From assembly GCF_013184075.1 (NCBI RefSeq), contig NZ_JABEQQ010000001.1:248001-312000 (forward strand): a stretch of 64,000 nt of DNA. Reading direction: 5' to 3'. The stretch is from Lentilactobacillus kribbianus. Its GTDB lineage: Bacteria; Bacillota; Bacilli; Lactobacillales; Lactobacillaceae. Within the stretch, counting starts at the first letter, position 1; each line of letters begins with the position of its first letter. Position numbers and translations under genes: made by a program. Positions 41,844 through 50,381 of this stretch are shown here, one piece after another. The notes below the pieces were generated by a model, which made no database searches, was not told the origin of the DNA, and worked only from the letters and a program-made list of their open reading frames with translations.

Positions 41844-42500
41844 TTAAGCTAAAGTCTTTTCAGTTAACTTCATGTCCTTGAACTTAAGAGTAGCGTTCTT
41901 AGCATCTACAGTGTACTTCAAGGTTTGATGTGAATCTTTTTCAGAACCAGTTACAGTTTCATCCATTGGAGTACCAAGGTCCTTCTTAACGGTGTCATAC
42001 ATGTCACCCTTCTTAACCTTGTCGTACTTAGCTTGAGTAAGTTTAGCACCCTTAGTTAAACCCGTAAAGCTCTTAGAAACGGCCTTCTTGTTAACAAATT
42101 CAACTTGAACAGTAGCACCTTTAAGTGATGAATCAACATCGGTCCAAGATAAGATAGTCTTCTTTTCAGATTTAGATTCAGTCTTACTGTCACTAGATAC
42201 ATTTGTATTAGCAGTAGTAGTGCTACTTACCTTTTCTGCTTTAGAACCTAGGTATTCTTTTACCTTAGCTTCAGAGGTTCCGCCCATACCGGTCTTTTCG
42301 TTACCAGTAGTAATCTTGTCAAATTCAGTCAAGCTGGCTTTCTTATCTGATTTCATTGAAGATGAAGAAGCTTTTGATGATGAAGTTTTTTCAGTCTTCA
42401 CTGAACTAGAACTCTTAGCCTTGTCAGAACTCTTAGAACCACAGGCAGTCAAAGTCAAAGTAGCTAATAAAGCGGTTGCAATTGTAATTGTTTTCTTCAT
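41844..42500 (-). CDS. Lipoprotein with DUF3862/BLIP-like domain
   Basis: 218-aa lipoprotein. The lipobox is LTAC with Cys at about 20, followed by a Ser/Lys-rich linker (22-55). The rest holds two copies of a BLIP/DUF3862-type unit: a helix with GNEKTGMGGTSEAKVKEYLG then a beta hairpin (QVEFVNKKAVSKSF), and KVKKGDMYDTVKKDLGTP then YTVDAKNATLKFKD. Such proteins sense or bind unknown partners at the cell surface. The start is ATG 42500, behind GGGGGGAT; the longer frame upstream is not translated from a ribosome site. Confidence 0.85.
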   Translation of the reverse strand: MKKTITIATALLATLTLTACGSKSSDKAKSSSSVKTEKTSSSKASSSSMKSDKKASLTEFDKITTGNEKTGMGGTSEAKVKEYLGSKAEKVSSTTTANTNVSSDSKTESKSEKKTILSWTDVDSSLKGATVQVEFVNKKAVSKSFTGLTKGAKLTQAKYDKVKKGDMYDTVKKDLGTPMDETVTGSEKDSHQTLKYTVDAKNATLKFKDMKLTEKTLA

Positions 42501-42592
42501 AATAAAATCCCCCCGATTATGTACAGCTTTTAAAGACATCAGATTTTGGTCTAGTTTTTGTTCTTTGTTCCTCTTTGTTACTTTCATGTTAA

Positions 42593-42620
42593 ATTCTAGC
42601 TGTATTTTTAAAAAAATCAA
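42593..42620 (-). promoter_or_regulatory. Promoter of the BLIP-like lipoprotein
   Basis: On the minus strand TTGATT (42615-42620), 16 bases, TAGAAT (42593-42598), giving a leader of about 90 bases. Confidence 0.58.
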
Positions 42621-42729
42621 AGCACTTGACTCGCAATCGTAATAAAAGGTTCCAAAAGTTTGCCTGAAAGCCATTACATACTAGGATAATTTCAACTTTT
42701 ATTTTTATGGGTGACTACCTAGCATTTTT

Positions 42730-43791
42730 TTATTTATCTGATACCTGAGTATTACCATAACGTTCAATTAATTTCATTTGATTTGTCTTATTTTGCGTTA
42801 CTTGGACGCCACTGATAGTATGCTGACCAGCAGCAATTAAACGTACTGCCGCTCGGCTTACATGATAGCCATTAAACGAATTATCATCAATTTTAACGTT
42901 CAAGGTGTTAAGCATATGACCATAATGATTAGAAATAATAATACAATCTTCCGGGCGTGAGCGTTTCATAGTTGAATTAAATTGGTTGTGAGAAATATCA
43001 ATGTCACTTGCCGATTCAAAATGAATGGAGGCTCCAAAATAAGCGGTATCAGATCCCATTCCGCTTAATCGGATTGGATCATTAACCGTATTATAAGTGA
43101 ACGTAATGTGATTAATTTCTCGACTATTACTACTAATTGTGTCGTGTTGTCCAATTGGTGATTGAGCTAACGAAACTAAGCGTTTGCCATCATATTCAGG
43201 TTGCCAAGTATTATGGGTCACCGTGATATAAGATGATGGTTCACCGTTAAAGTAGCCCTCACCATATTGATTGAATCGGTTACCGCCACTATCATAATTA
43301 GCATAGTCGGTTTGAATAGTTTCTGCATACTCATCATGATCGCTTATTTCACGAATTCTTTGAGTATCTAAGGTATGGCTGTAACCATAAAAATCATTGT
43401 TGTTAATATTAATATTCTTGCATCCCATTAAATCAAACACATGGCCGCCAATAGCACTGGTTTGGTGAAAACTAATACCACTAATATTGGCATTGGTAGT
43501 TCTTAATAAGCGAAATGTATGACCACCACTACCAATATAGCCACCCTTCCATTGAAGACCACTATTTAAAATGCCATAAAAACAACCTCTTTTTCCCGTA
43601 AAAGAAGCACCGGTAGCGTTGATTTTAACATTTTTAGCCGTTGGCAATTTAACGTCACCGTTCATTTTAAAGTTTCCTACCAAAATAATCGTTTCATTTT
43701 TTCGAGCTCTTTTAAACTTACTATTTAAGGTGCCATTAGTTTGTTGAGTAACCCTTATTTTTAGTTCTTTAAATTGACCACCAAATTCCAA
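42730..43791 (-). CDS. Beta-helix protein, C-terminal part (reached by -1 frameshift)
   Basis: About 350 residues in a right-handed beta-helix pattern, with repeated N-x-I/x-I-x-x-N strands (NINNNDFYGY, INHITFTYNTV, DIDISHNQF, NVKIDDNSF), like pectate lyase-type and other surface-binding proteins. The first possible start is TTG 43791, with no ribosome site. Residues before it (KAGSVTIRLEFGG) are the end of an Ig-like Big_2 domain whose first part is in the upstream frame. So this is the 3' portion of the same gene, in the -1 frame. If joined, the product is about 503 aa and secreted. Substrate unknown. Confidence 0.78.
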   Translation of the reverse strand: MEFGGQFKELKIRVTQQTNGTLNSKFKRARKNETIILVGNFKMNGDVKLPTAKNVKINATGASFTGKRGCFYGILNSGLQWKGGYIGSGGHTFRLLRTTNANISGISFHQTSAIGGHVFDLMGCKNININNNDFYGYSHTLDTQRIREISDHDEYAETIQTDYANYDSGGNRFNQYGEGYFNGEPSSYITVTHNTWQPEYDGKRLVSLAQSPIGQHDTISSNSREINHITFTYNTVNDPIRLSGMGSDTAYFGASIHFESASDIDISHNQFNSTMKRSRPEDCIIISNHYGHMLNTLNVKIDDNSFNGYHVSRAAVRLIAAGQHTISGVQVTQNKTNQMKLIERYGNTQVSDK

Positions 43792-43799
43792 TCGAATAG

Positions 43800-44240
43800 T
43801 TACTGAACCAGCTTTTTTCCCTTAAACGTTCCATTTTGGTTAACCGTAGCTACTTTAACGTTACTCGAACGCCATTTTAATTGTCCCGTCGCGTTTAAAA
43901 TTTGACCATTTAATCGTTGTTTTTGTCCAACTACCAAGTGGTTACTGCCGGTGAGTTTTAACTCCGGTTTGGTGGTTGATGCCGCTTCTTTAGTTGGTTG
44001 ATTAGTCGTGGTGGCTGGTTGATTAACGGTGTTACTACTGGTCGTTGAAGTTTTTTCTTTAGGTTGCTGTGGGAAATTTTGATCTGCACCGATACTATCA
44101 TTAGAATCTGATGGTTGGTGATTATCGCTTACAGTGGTTGCTTCATTAGTCGTAACTGCTTTGGCTAGTGCCGGATCATTAAACCATGACGTTAAAAGTA
44201 ATACCACTGTCAATAAAAACCACCAGCCTACCTTCTTCAT
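43800..44240 (-). CDS. Beta-helix protein, N-terminal part (signal and Ig-like domain)
   Basis: 146 codons from ATG 44240 (behind GGAGATG) to TAA at 43800. It has a signal peptide (about 1-28, ending ALA-KA), a long Ser/Thr/Asn/Gln-rich linker (30-95), and the first half of a Big_2-type Ig domain (LNATGQLKWRSSNVKVATVNQ). The frame ends three codons after a heptamer A AAA AAG. A -1 shift there continues in frame with the beta-helix. It could be a broken gene, a sequence error, or programmed frameshifting. Confidence 0.75.
   Translation of the reverse strand: MKKVGWWFLLTVVLLLTSWFNDPALAKAVTTNEATTVSDNHQPSDSNDSIGADQNFPQQPKEKTSTTSSNTVNQPATTTNQPTKEAASTTKPELKLTGSNHLVVGQKQRLNGQILNATGQLKWRSSNVKVATVNQNGTFKGKKLVQ
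43812..43818 (-). other. Slippery heptamer A AAA AAG at frame junction
   Basis: On the minus strand the upper frame reads GGA AAA AAG. The heptamer A AAA AAG matches the canonical bacterial -1 slip site, in the correct phase. After a -1 shift the next codon is GCT and the frame stays open to 42730. Confidence 0.6.
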
Positions 44241-44391
44241 GTCATCATCTCCTATATATCCATCCCTATCAAATATCACGTTATGAAATTATGTAAGCCC
44301 TTAACAATTTAATGTTAGCACTTTCACGAACTAATAACTTCATTAACGTCTTCTTAAATAATCTATCCTGATCAACTAGCTCATCCTAACA

Positions 44392-44429
44392 AAAAAGCAC
44401 CAATATCTTGTTAGATATTGGTGCTTTTT
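44392..44429 (-). terminator. Terminator of the VOC gene
   Basis: 16-bp perfect arms AAAAAGCACCAATATC and GATATTGGTGCTTTTT with a 6-base loop; on the minus strand it lies just after the VOC gene stop. Confidence 0.88.
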
Positions 44430-44433
44430 ATTA

Positions 44434-44868
44434 TTATTTTACTGCATTAAAAATCCAGGTTACCCCGTATTTATCCACTATTTGACCAAGCTTGTTTCCA
44501 GTTGGTCGCTTTTCATACGAATTAATCACTTTTACTTCATTAGAATTAGATACTTGCTGATATAATTGTTCTAACGCATTAGTTGCCGTGGAATCATCTA
44601 ATTCCACTCGCAACATCAATGATACCAGTGATGATCCTACTGGTTTTCCCAGAAAACTATCAGCACAACATACCTCATGCCCTAAAATTTTAAAACCGGC
44701 ACTCATAGTAAGTTCTTCCAAGTCGATATCGACATTTAATGCCAACTCATCAGCTTGTTTGGGTGTTGGAATATTACGATAAACATCTGTTACTCCAAAC
44801 ACTCGTTGATAATATTCCAGAGCGCTTTTCGTATTTTCAAACATCAAGTACGGAATTAACTCTGCCAT
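44434..44868 (-). CDS. VOC/PhnB-type glyoxalase-fold protein
   Basis: 144-aa single-chain vicinal-oxygen-chelate fold. LIPYLMFENTKSALEYYQRVFG is the typical PhnB N-terminus. The end, GQIVDKYGVTWIFNA, matches its last strand (W-x-x). Substrate and metal unknown; many such proteins give resistance or isomerise small metabolites. Monocistronic. The promoter's -35 lies in a perfect palindrome, suggesting a dedicated repressor. Confidence 0.87.
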   Translation of the reverse strand: MAELIPYLMFENTKSALEYYQRVFGVTDVYRNIPTPKQADELALNVDIDLEELTMSAGFKILGHEVCCADSFLGKPVGSSLVSLMLRVELDDSTATNALEQLYQQVSNSNEVKVINSYEKRPTGNKLGQIVDKYGVTWIFNAVK

Positions 44869-44913
44869 TAAACAAATAACCTCATCTTCTTGTTTAAATT
44901 CAATTACTAATTA

Positions 44914-44950
44914 AGAATATCTCGCCAGGTCTTAATTGTCAATTTGACAA
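44914..44950 (-). promoter_or_regulatory. VOC promoter with palindromic operator
   Basis: On the minus strand TTGACA (44937-44942), 17 bases, TATTCT (44914-44919). The -35 is half of TTGTCAATTTGACAA (44936-44950), a perfect 7+1+7 palindrome. Confidence 0.68.
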
Positions 44951-45041
44951 CTACAAACCAATTCATAAATGCTTAAATCAGCATTTTAAAAATACCAGTG
45001 CTAAACTAAAGATTAAAAGGTCCTGTTTAGGAGGTGAGCAG

Positions 45042-45599
45042 ATGAAATTAGCCGCAACTATTTTCGTCTTAAATGCATTATATATTTCCATTAACACATT
45101 TCGAACAATGTTAGTAGTTAAGGGTCACCGATATTTGGCGCCCATTGTGGCAGTCGTTGAAGAATTAATCTATGTTATGGCCTTGGCCATTGCCCTACAG
45201 CATATTGATAGTAAGTTAAATATCGCTGCTTATGCTATTGGGTTTGGGGTTGGTATCTATATTGGTATCATTATTGAAGATCGGATTGCTTTAGGCTACG
45301 TTAATTTCCAAGTAACCGTTCAAATTGATCCGACTAACCCACTGCATGCTCATAATGAAGAGTTACCAGAAAACCTACGTGAAAAGGGTTATGGTGTTAC
45401 CGTTTCTCATGCTGATGGTCGTAGCGGTCCGCGGTTGGTACTAAGTATTTTAGCACCTCGAAAAGCCGAGCGGAGGCTCATGGAACAAATTAAAGAGCTT
45501 TCGCCAGATGCCTTCATTATGGTTCAAGAACCGATCGAACTTTCTGGTGGTTTTTGGAGTAAAGAAGTCGACAAACGTTATCACAAGGTTAACAAATAA
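45042..45599 (+). CDS. UPF0316 membrane protein (DUF5698/DUF2179)
   Basis: 185-aa protein with three membrane helices in the first 95 residues (for example YAIGFGVGIYIGIIIEDRIALG) and a cytoplasmic ferredoxin-like DUF2179 domain (about 100-185). DUF2179 domains in related YitT-type proteins suggest nucleotide or metabolite sensing. ATG follows TTAGGAGGTGA, a very strong ribosome site. Function unknown; shared by many Firmicutes. Confidence 0.85.
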   Translation: MKLAATIFVLNALYISINTFRTMLVVKGHRYLAPIVAVVEELIYVMALAIALQHIDSKLNIAAYAIGFGVGIYIGIIIEDRIALGYVNFQVTVQIDPTNPLHAHNEELPENLREKGYGVTVSHADGRSGPRLVLSILAPRKAERRLMEQIKELSPDAFIMVQEPIELSGGFWSKEVDKRYHKVNK

Positions 45600-45601
45600 G
45601 A

Positions 45602-46375
45602 TTAGTCATCAAACAAGCCTAGTTGCTTAGTCCCGTGGGTTGATTTATTCACGAAGCTAGTAGCAACGGGCTTTTTATTTGGTGTCATGTCATCCATCGT
45701 TTGGTTTAATAATTGATCGACAAAAACGTTGCCGGAATTATCAGCATGACCTTTAGTCCAAACAAACTGTAAATGATTAAACTGTGATAATAATTGATCT
45801 AATTGACGCCAAAGTTCACTATTTTTTAATTCAGCATTCCCACTACGATGCCAGTTACGCCGTTTCCAACAAGCTAACCAACCCTTATTAATTGCATCTA
45901 ATACATATTTAGAATCCATTACTATGCGAATACTTTCATGTTGTAATTGTCGTTTAGCTAAATACGTCAGGGCTTTTACTAATGCCATAATCTCCATGCG
46001 ATTATTAGTGGCTCCCCATTCACCAGCTGAATCACTAACCACCTCGTTATTAGGTAATTCAAGTCGGTAAGCCCATGCGGCTTTATCACTCGTTAAAACA
46101 TGACCACCAGCAACATTACCGTGATTTCTGGAACCGCCATCCGTAAAAGCAATAATTTGGGCCGACTTTAATGGTTCGGTGGCCATCGGCTGAGACCGTT
46201 TATGAGCTGGCACCCCGGTTTTTGATGATCCTGTCATAAAGGCTCTTGCTTCTGCTCCAGTAGCAAAGCTCTTATACACCGCCCCAGAAAAGCCACTAAC
46301 TTGTTTTTTAGCGGCATCCCAAGTGTTATATACTCCCGGACGCCGCCCCTTTTTCACAGCATAAAACTTGCTCAT
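45602..46375 (-). CDS. rnhA: Ribonuclease HI with N-terminal viroplasmin-like domain
   Basis: 257-aa enzyme. Residues 1-45 (SKFYAVKKGRRPGVYNTW) form the RNase H1 N-terminal hybrid-binding domain. The catalytic domain (about 75-225) has all four acidic residues: FTDGGSRN, NNRMEIMALV, VMDSKYVLDA, and NVFVDQLLN. Substrate-binding WKRRNWHRS and the VWTKGHADNSG loop are intact. It cuts RNA in RNA:DNA hybrids. ATG follows GAGGCAATT. Confidence 0.93.
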   Translation of the reverse strand: MSKFYAVKKGRRPGVYNTWDAAKKQVSGFSGAVYKSFATGAEARAFMTGSSKTGVPAHKRSQPMATEPLKSAQIIAFTDGGSRNHGNVAGGHVLTSDKAAWAYRLELPNNEVVSDSAGEWGATNNRMEIMALVKALTYLAKRQLQHESIRIVMDSKYVLDAINKGWLACWKRRNWHRSGNAELKNSELWRQLDQLLSQFNHLQFVWTKGHADNSGNVFVDQLLNQTMDDMTPNKKPVATSFVNKSTHGTKQLGLFDD

Positions 46376-46493
46376 AATAATTGCCTCCTCAGTTAAAAAA
46401 ATTAATAAATGATAATGAAAGTTGTAATTACTTTAAAATTAATAAATTTTGTGCGAAAATAAAAAGTAAAGCAAAAAGGGGGAGATACCTCAC

Positions 46494-46925
46494 ATGTCCC
46501 AATCTAATGCCCAACTAATTACCATTGATGATGCTCGGGCTCTACTAAAGGATCGTAGTAACCAACTTAATGAACGATTCCCTAAACTAAAGCGACAAGG
46601 TAAATTCATTTTACCTGATTTTCGTTTGACCAGACAACGAAAAGCGTTTAAAATTCGTCGCCATACTTTCTTGCAACATCATGCTCGTTCCTATGTTGCG
46701 TTTGACTCTGAAAATGGTCAAACTTTATGGATGCACAACTTTCCCAGCTTAACGGAAGCCCTATTTTGGTTAAATACCGGCTTAAAGCCCACTGATAGTG
46801 ACACTAATGTTTCATTTCAACAGTGGAAAGCGCAACACGAGGATGATATTTTGGCAATGAAAGATGAACTAAGAGCCCTCTCCAAGCAGCGTAAGGAACA
46901 AGCTCACGCCCACAAGGTAAAATAA
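46494..46925 (+). CDS. Unknown 143-aa protein
   Basis: A basic, helical protein with an aromatic central part (HARSYVAFDSENGQTLWMHNFPSLTEALFWL). It lacks signal and membrane segments. ATG 46494 follows AAGGGGGAG. The centre resembles a small nucleic acid or ligand-binding fold, but I cannot name it. Divergent from rnhA; terminator follows. Confidence 0.65.
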   Translation: MSQSNAQLITIDDARALLKDRSNQLNERFPKLKRQGKFILPDFRLTRQRKAFKIRRHTFLQHHARSYVAFDSENGQTLWMHNFPSLTEALFWLNTGLKPTDSDTNVSFQQWKAQHEDDILAMKDELRALSKQRKEQAHAHKVK

Positions 46926-46975
46926 AGTGGCTGTCTTAGATAGTTAAATTATTTTAAAATAAATCTTCATCAAGT

Positions 46976-47013
46976 AAAAAGGATTCAATATCAATTGATA
47001 TTGAATCCTTTTT
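46976..47013. terminator. Intrinsic terminator
   Basis: 17-bp perfect arms AAAAAGGATTCAATATC and GATATTGAATCCTTTTT with an AATT loop. Confidence 0.9.
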
Positions 47014-47021
47014 TGGAATAT

Positions 47022-47062
47022 AAAAAACACTACGACGACCATGGCTATCGTAGTGTCTTTTT
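47022..47062 (-). terminator. Terminator of the 40-aa gene
   Basis: On the minus strand CACTACGA pairs with TCGTAGTG and is followed by TTTTTT. Confidence 0.85.
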
Positions 47063-47066
47063 TTAA

Positions 47067-47189
47067 TTATTTAGCTGGTGCTTGTTTAAGGAACTTTTGC
47101 AAATCTGCAACTTCCTTGTTACGCTTTTCAGCTTTTTTTACATTAATTGGTCGACGGCCTTGTACACCGTGTGGATGACAAATACGCAT
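47067..47189 (-). CDS. Small basic protein, 40 aa
   Basis: A 40-codon frame with AAGGAG upstream (10-base gap) and a strong terminator immediately downstream. The N-terminus is MRICHPHGVQGRRPINVKK, followed by a helix rich in Lys, Glu and Leu (NKEVADLQKFLKQ). The Cys-His-Pro-His-Gly start suggests metal binding. The frame seems maintained as an independent gene. I do not recognise the family with confidence. Confidence 0.68.
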   Translation of the reverse strand: MRICHPHGVQGRRPINVKKAEKRNKEVADLQKFLKQAPAK

Positions 47190-47397
47190 AATAACAGGTC
47201 TCCTTATCTTAAATGTTGCTTCAGTTAATTCCTAATTTCCAATAGACCTATTAAGTATAATACAGAACCCAATCAAAATGCAAATTTGACCAGGAAGAAA
47301 TTTTATAAGCAAATTTTTTAGCGAAAACGCTTTTTTGGGCTAAACTTATTTTAAATACTATCATTGAACTCAGGCAACCCCATCAGGAGGTTTTATA

Positions 47398-47817
47398 ATG
47401 GGAAAATTAATCGCTCACACCAAGTTAAGAAAAGTGGGCCGACAAGTTCTGAACCAAGTAGGCCCCCACGTTTTCATTACTGATGAACCCCTGTCATTAC
47501 ACGGGACCGATGCTGGTCCTAGCCCGGTGCAGTATTTACTCAGCACGCTGGGGTCTTGTCTGGCTATCAGTGCCAAAAGTATCGCTGAACATGATCCCGA
47601 CCTTGAGCTTAGTCTTTTTAATGTAGATGTCGTGGGCGAAACCACTACTTTTGCCGATAAATCATCTAAGTTGATTCAAGTTACCATGCGTATTACCTGT
47701 CAAACTAACCTGGATCCGGATAGTCAAGCTGAGTTCATTGATCATGCGCTACACATTTGTACGGTTCATAATACTATTAAAGCAGCAGTACCAATTACCA
47801 TTGAAATTCTATCTTAA
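47398..47817 (+). CDS. OsmC/Ohr-family peroxide reductase
   Basis: 139-aa thiol-dependent peroxidase. The two catalytic Cys are in LGSCLAISAKS (peroxidatic) and HICTVHNTIKAAV (resolving), with the usual spacing. It reduces organic peroxides and protects against oxidative or osmotic stress. ATG follows CAGGAGG. An inverted repeat AGCGAAAACGCT lies about 67 bases upstream; its repressor is unknown. Confidence 0.9.
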   Translation: MGKLIAHTKLRKVGRQVLNQVGPHVFITDEPLSLHGTDAGPSPVQYLLSTLGSCLAISAKSIAEHDPDLELSLFNVDVVGETTTFADKSSKLIQVTMRITCQTNLDPDSQAEFIDHALHICTVHNTIKAAVPITIEILS

Positions 47818-47829
47818 TAACTTTTTGTG

Positions 47830-47858
47830 TTAGCACTCTATAATAATTAGTGCTATTT
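47830..47858 (+). terminator. osmC terminator that also resembles a CIRCE element
   Basis: TAGCACT and AGTGCTA arms followed by TTTTTT end the osmC gene. The same sequence, TTAGCACTC-N9-TAGTGCTAT, matches the HrcA-binding CIRCE element in all but two positions (N9 and the GAGTGCTAA arm). Confidence 0.6.
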
Positions 47859-47927
47859 TTTAAAATGTTATATTTGTTCATCGTTGATATAACTATGTTT
47901 TATATCTAAAAAACGTGAGCATATCTT

Positions 47928-47956
47928 TTGTAATCATAACAATAAGGTGATAATAT
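47928..47956 (+). promoter_or_regulatory. Promoter of clpL
   Basis: TTGTAA (47928-47933), 17 bases, TAATAT (47951-47956), giving a leader of about 80 bases. Confidence 0.58.
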
Positions 47957-48040
47957 TTAAGTTGTGTAAAGAAACAAAGCTTTCTTATTGCCGCATCATT
48001 ACAGTCAGACAATCACTCGATTTAAGGGAGGAATTTTTGA

Positions 48041-50110
48041 ATGAATAATAATGATCTTTTCGGATTTAATAATTTAGATGATATTTTAAATGACCCATTT
48101 TTCCGCGACGCCTTTAACAATGGCAACAGTCGCATGACCATTAACGGCCAACCGGTCTCTAAAGACCAATTACGACAAATGCAAGCTAATAATGGTCAAC
48201 AACCAGTACGTCAACAACAGCCTAAAAGCAATCATCCATTGCTTGATGAATACGGTACTGATATGACCCAAATGGCTAAAGACGGTGATTTAGATCCCGT
48301 TATCGGTCGTGATAATGAAATCGAACAAATGGAAGAAGTTTTAAGCCGTCGTAGTAAGAATAACCCTGTGCTCATTGGTGAAGCCGGGGTTGGTAAAACT
48401 GCCGTGGTGGAAGGCTTAGCTCAAAAAATTGTAGATGGTGACGTTTCTGAAAAATTACTGAATAAACGCATCATCTCTATTGACGTCGTTTCCTTAGTAC
48501 AAGGGACTGGAGTTCGGGGTCAATTTGAAGAAAGAATGAAACAATTAATCGACGAAGTATCTGAAAACAGCGATGTTATTCTTTTCATCGATGAAATTCA
48601 TCAAATCGTTGGTGCCGGTTCAACTGGTGAAGGCGATAAAATGGATGCCGGTAATATTTTGAAGCCTAAATTGGCTCGAGGTGATTTCCAATTAATTGGG
48701 GCCACCACTAACGCCGAATTCCGTGATATTGAAAAGGACCAAGCCCTAGCTCGTCGTTTCCAACCTATTACGGTCAACGAACCTAACGAAAAAGATACGA
48801 TTCAAATTTTGGAAGGCTTAGCTCCTAAATACGAAAAGTACCACCACGTTCACTACACTCCAGATGCTTTGCAAGCTGCTGTAGTTTTAGGTAATCGCTA
48901 TATTCAAGATCGAATGAATCCTGATAAAGCAATTGATTTAATCGATCAAGCCGGTGCTAAGGTTGCGATGAGCTCTCATTTATCAAAAGACAAAGCCACC
49001 TTACAACAACAAGCAGAACAATTAGAAGTGCAAAAGAATGAAGCTTCCAATAATGAAGATTTCGAAAAAGCGGCTCAATTAAAGGATAAGTTAGGTAAGA
49101 TTAATCATCAAATTAACGCCATTGACGATGGTGAAGAAGTCGAAGTTCCCGACGTTACCGTGGAACAAATTCAAGCTGTCGTTGAAAAAATTACTGGCGT
49201 CCCAGTTACTAACGTTAACGAAGACGAAGTTAGTCAATTAAAGAACCTGGATAAAGACATGAAGGCTGAAGTTATCGGCCAAAATAAAGCCATTGACTCT
49301 ATTGCTGCTGCCGTTAAACGTAGTCGGGTTGGCTTTACTGAAAGCAATCGTCCAATTGGTAGTTTCTTATTTGTTGGCCCTACCGGGGTTGGTAAAACTC
49401 AAACCGCTAAGGCTTTGGCTAAGGAATTATTTGGTACTGAAGATTCTATGATTCGCTATGATATGTCTGAGTACATGGATAAAATCAGTGCTAGCAAGCT
49501 CATCGGTTCTGCTCCTGGTTATGTGGGTTACGATGAAGGTGGTCGCTTGACCGAAGCTGTTCGTCGTCATCCATATAGCTTGATTTTGATGGACGAAATC
49601 GAAAAAGCTCATCCCGATGTTTTAAACCTCTTATTACAAATTTTAGATGATGGTCGTTTAACTGATGCACACGGTAAAACCGTTGACTTCAGTAATACCG
49701 TTATCATCATGACTAGTAACGCTGGTCAAGACAACATTGAAGAACAACCAGATGTTATCGAACGACTCAAGCCTTACTTTAGAATTGAATTCTTGAACAG
49801 AATTGACGATATTATTCAATTTAAGTCCCTTTCAAGAGAAAACATCCTAAAGATTTTAGACTTGATGTTAGCCGAATTAAGTCAACGAGTAGAAAACGCT
49901 CGAGGCATTACCTTTACGGTGACTAACGATGCTAAGAGTAAGTTAGTTGATTTAGGTTACAACGAACAAATGGGTGCTCGCCCAATGCATCGGGTGATTA
50001 CTAAAGAAATTACCGATCAATTAACCAACGTTTACTTGTCAAATCCTGATGTTAAGGAATACAAGGTTGCTGTTAAAGAAGGCAATATCGTGGTAGAACC
50101 CGCAAAATAA
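48041..50110 (+). CDS. clpL: ATP-dependent Clp-family chaperone ClpL
   Basis: 689-aa AAA+ unfoldase. Instead of a Clp N domain it has an Asn/Gln-rich N-terminus (about 1-75), as in ClpL of lactobacilli. AAA-1: Walker A GEAGVGKT (about 112), Walker [13 protein letters not shown] middle part carries a UVR-like motif ([13 protein letters not shown], about 340). AAA-2: Walker A GPTGVGKT (about 447), [14 protein letters not shown]. No ClpP-binding loop is obvious. It is a heat and stress chaperone that can work without ClpP. ATG follows AAGGGAGGA. Confidence 0.93.
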   Translation: MNNNDLFGFNNLDDILNDPFFRDAFNNGNSRMTINGQPVSKDQLRQMQANNGQQPVRQQQPKSNHPLLDEYGTDMTQMAKDGDLDPVIGRDNEIEQMEEVLSRRSKNNPVLIGEAGVGKTAVVEGLAQKIVDGDVSEKLLNKRIISIDVVSLVQGTGVRGQFEERMKQLIDEVSENSDVILFIDEIHQIVGAGSTGEGDKMDAGNILKPKLARGDFQLIGATTNAEFRDIEKDQALARRFQPITVNEPNEKDTIQILEGLAPKYEKYHHVHYTPDALQAAVVLGNRYIQDRMNPDKAIDLIDQAGAKVAMSSHLSKDKATLQQQAEQLEVQKNEASNNEDFEKAAQLKDKLGKINHQINAIDDGEEVEVPDVTVEQIQAVVEKITGVPVTNVNEDEVSQLKNLDKDMKAEVIGQNKAIDSIAAAVKRSRVGFTESNRPIGSFLFVGPTGVGKTQTAKALAKELFGTEDSMIRYDMSEYMDKISASKLIGSAPGYVGYDEGGRLTEAVRRHPYSLILMDEIEKAHPDVLNLLLQILDDGRLTDAHGKTVDFSNTVIIMTSNAGQDNIEEQPDVIERLKPYFRIEFLNRIDDIIQFKSLSRENILKILDLMLAELSQRVENARGITFTVTNDAKSKLVDLGYNEQMGARPMHRVITKEITDQLTNVYLSNPDVKEYKVAVKEGNIVVEPAK

Positions 50111-50125
50111 TTAAATAATTTCTAT

Positions 50126-50158
50126 AAGACCGCCAACCCCATAGTCGGCGGTCTTTTA
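50126..50158 (+). terminator. Terminator after clpL
   Basis: AAGACCGCC and GGCGGTCTT arms followed by TTATT. Confidence 0.85.
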
Positions 50159-50214
50159 TTATCAAAAAGTCCGTTAAATATTGTTATTAAAACCTTTTTC
50201 GTGGATTTAATCGT

Positions 50215-50243
50215 TTGACAATCTGGTGGGTTGTTGGTATATT
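50215..50243 (+). promoter_or_regulatory. Promoter of the cold-shock gene
   Basis: TTGACA (50215-50220), 17 bases, TATATT (50238-50243). It gives a leader of about 130 bases (50250-50381), typical of cold-inducible csp genes. Confidence 0.8.
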
Positions 50244-50381
50244 ATTGTCAATGTGTTTTAGAGTTTCACTTTATTAAGGTACTTGTTTTATAGCTTTATG
50301 AAATAACTCCTTAATCATGTTCAACTAGTTAAGATGCATTATAAATATTAAAATGCGCACGGCGCAAGGAGGTTTCATATT

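Noticed and set aside
42220-42642. A 140-codon plus-strand frame antisense to the BLIP-like lipoprotein gene
   Set aside because: It is a shadow of the Ser/Lys-rich linker; it has no ribosome site and the opposite gene is clear.
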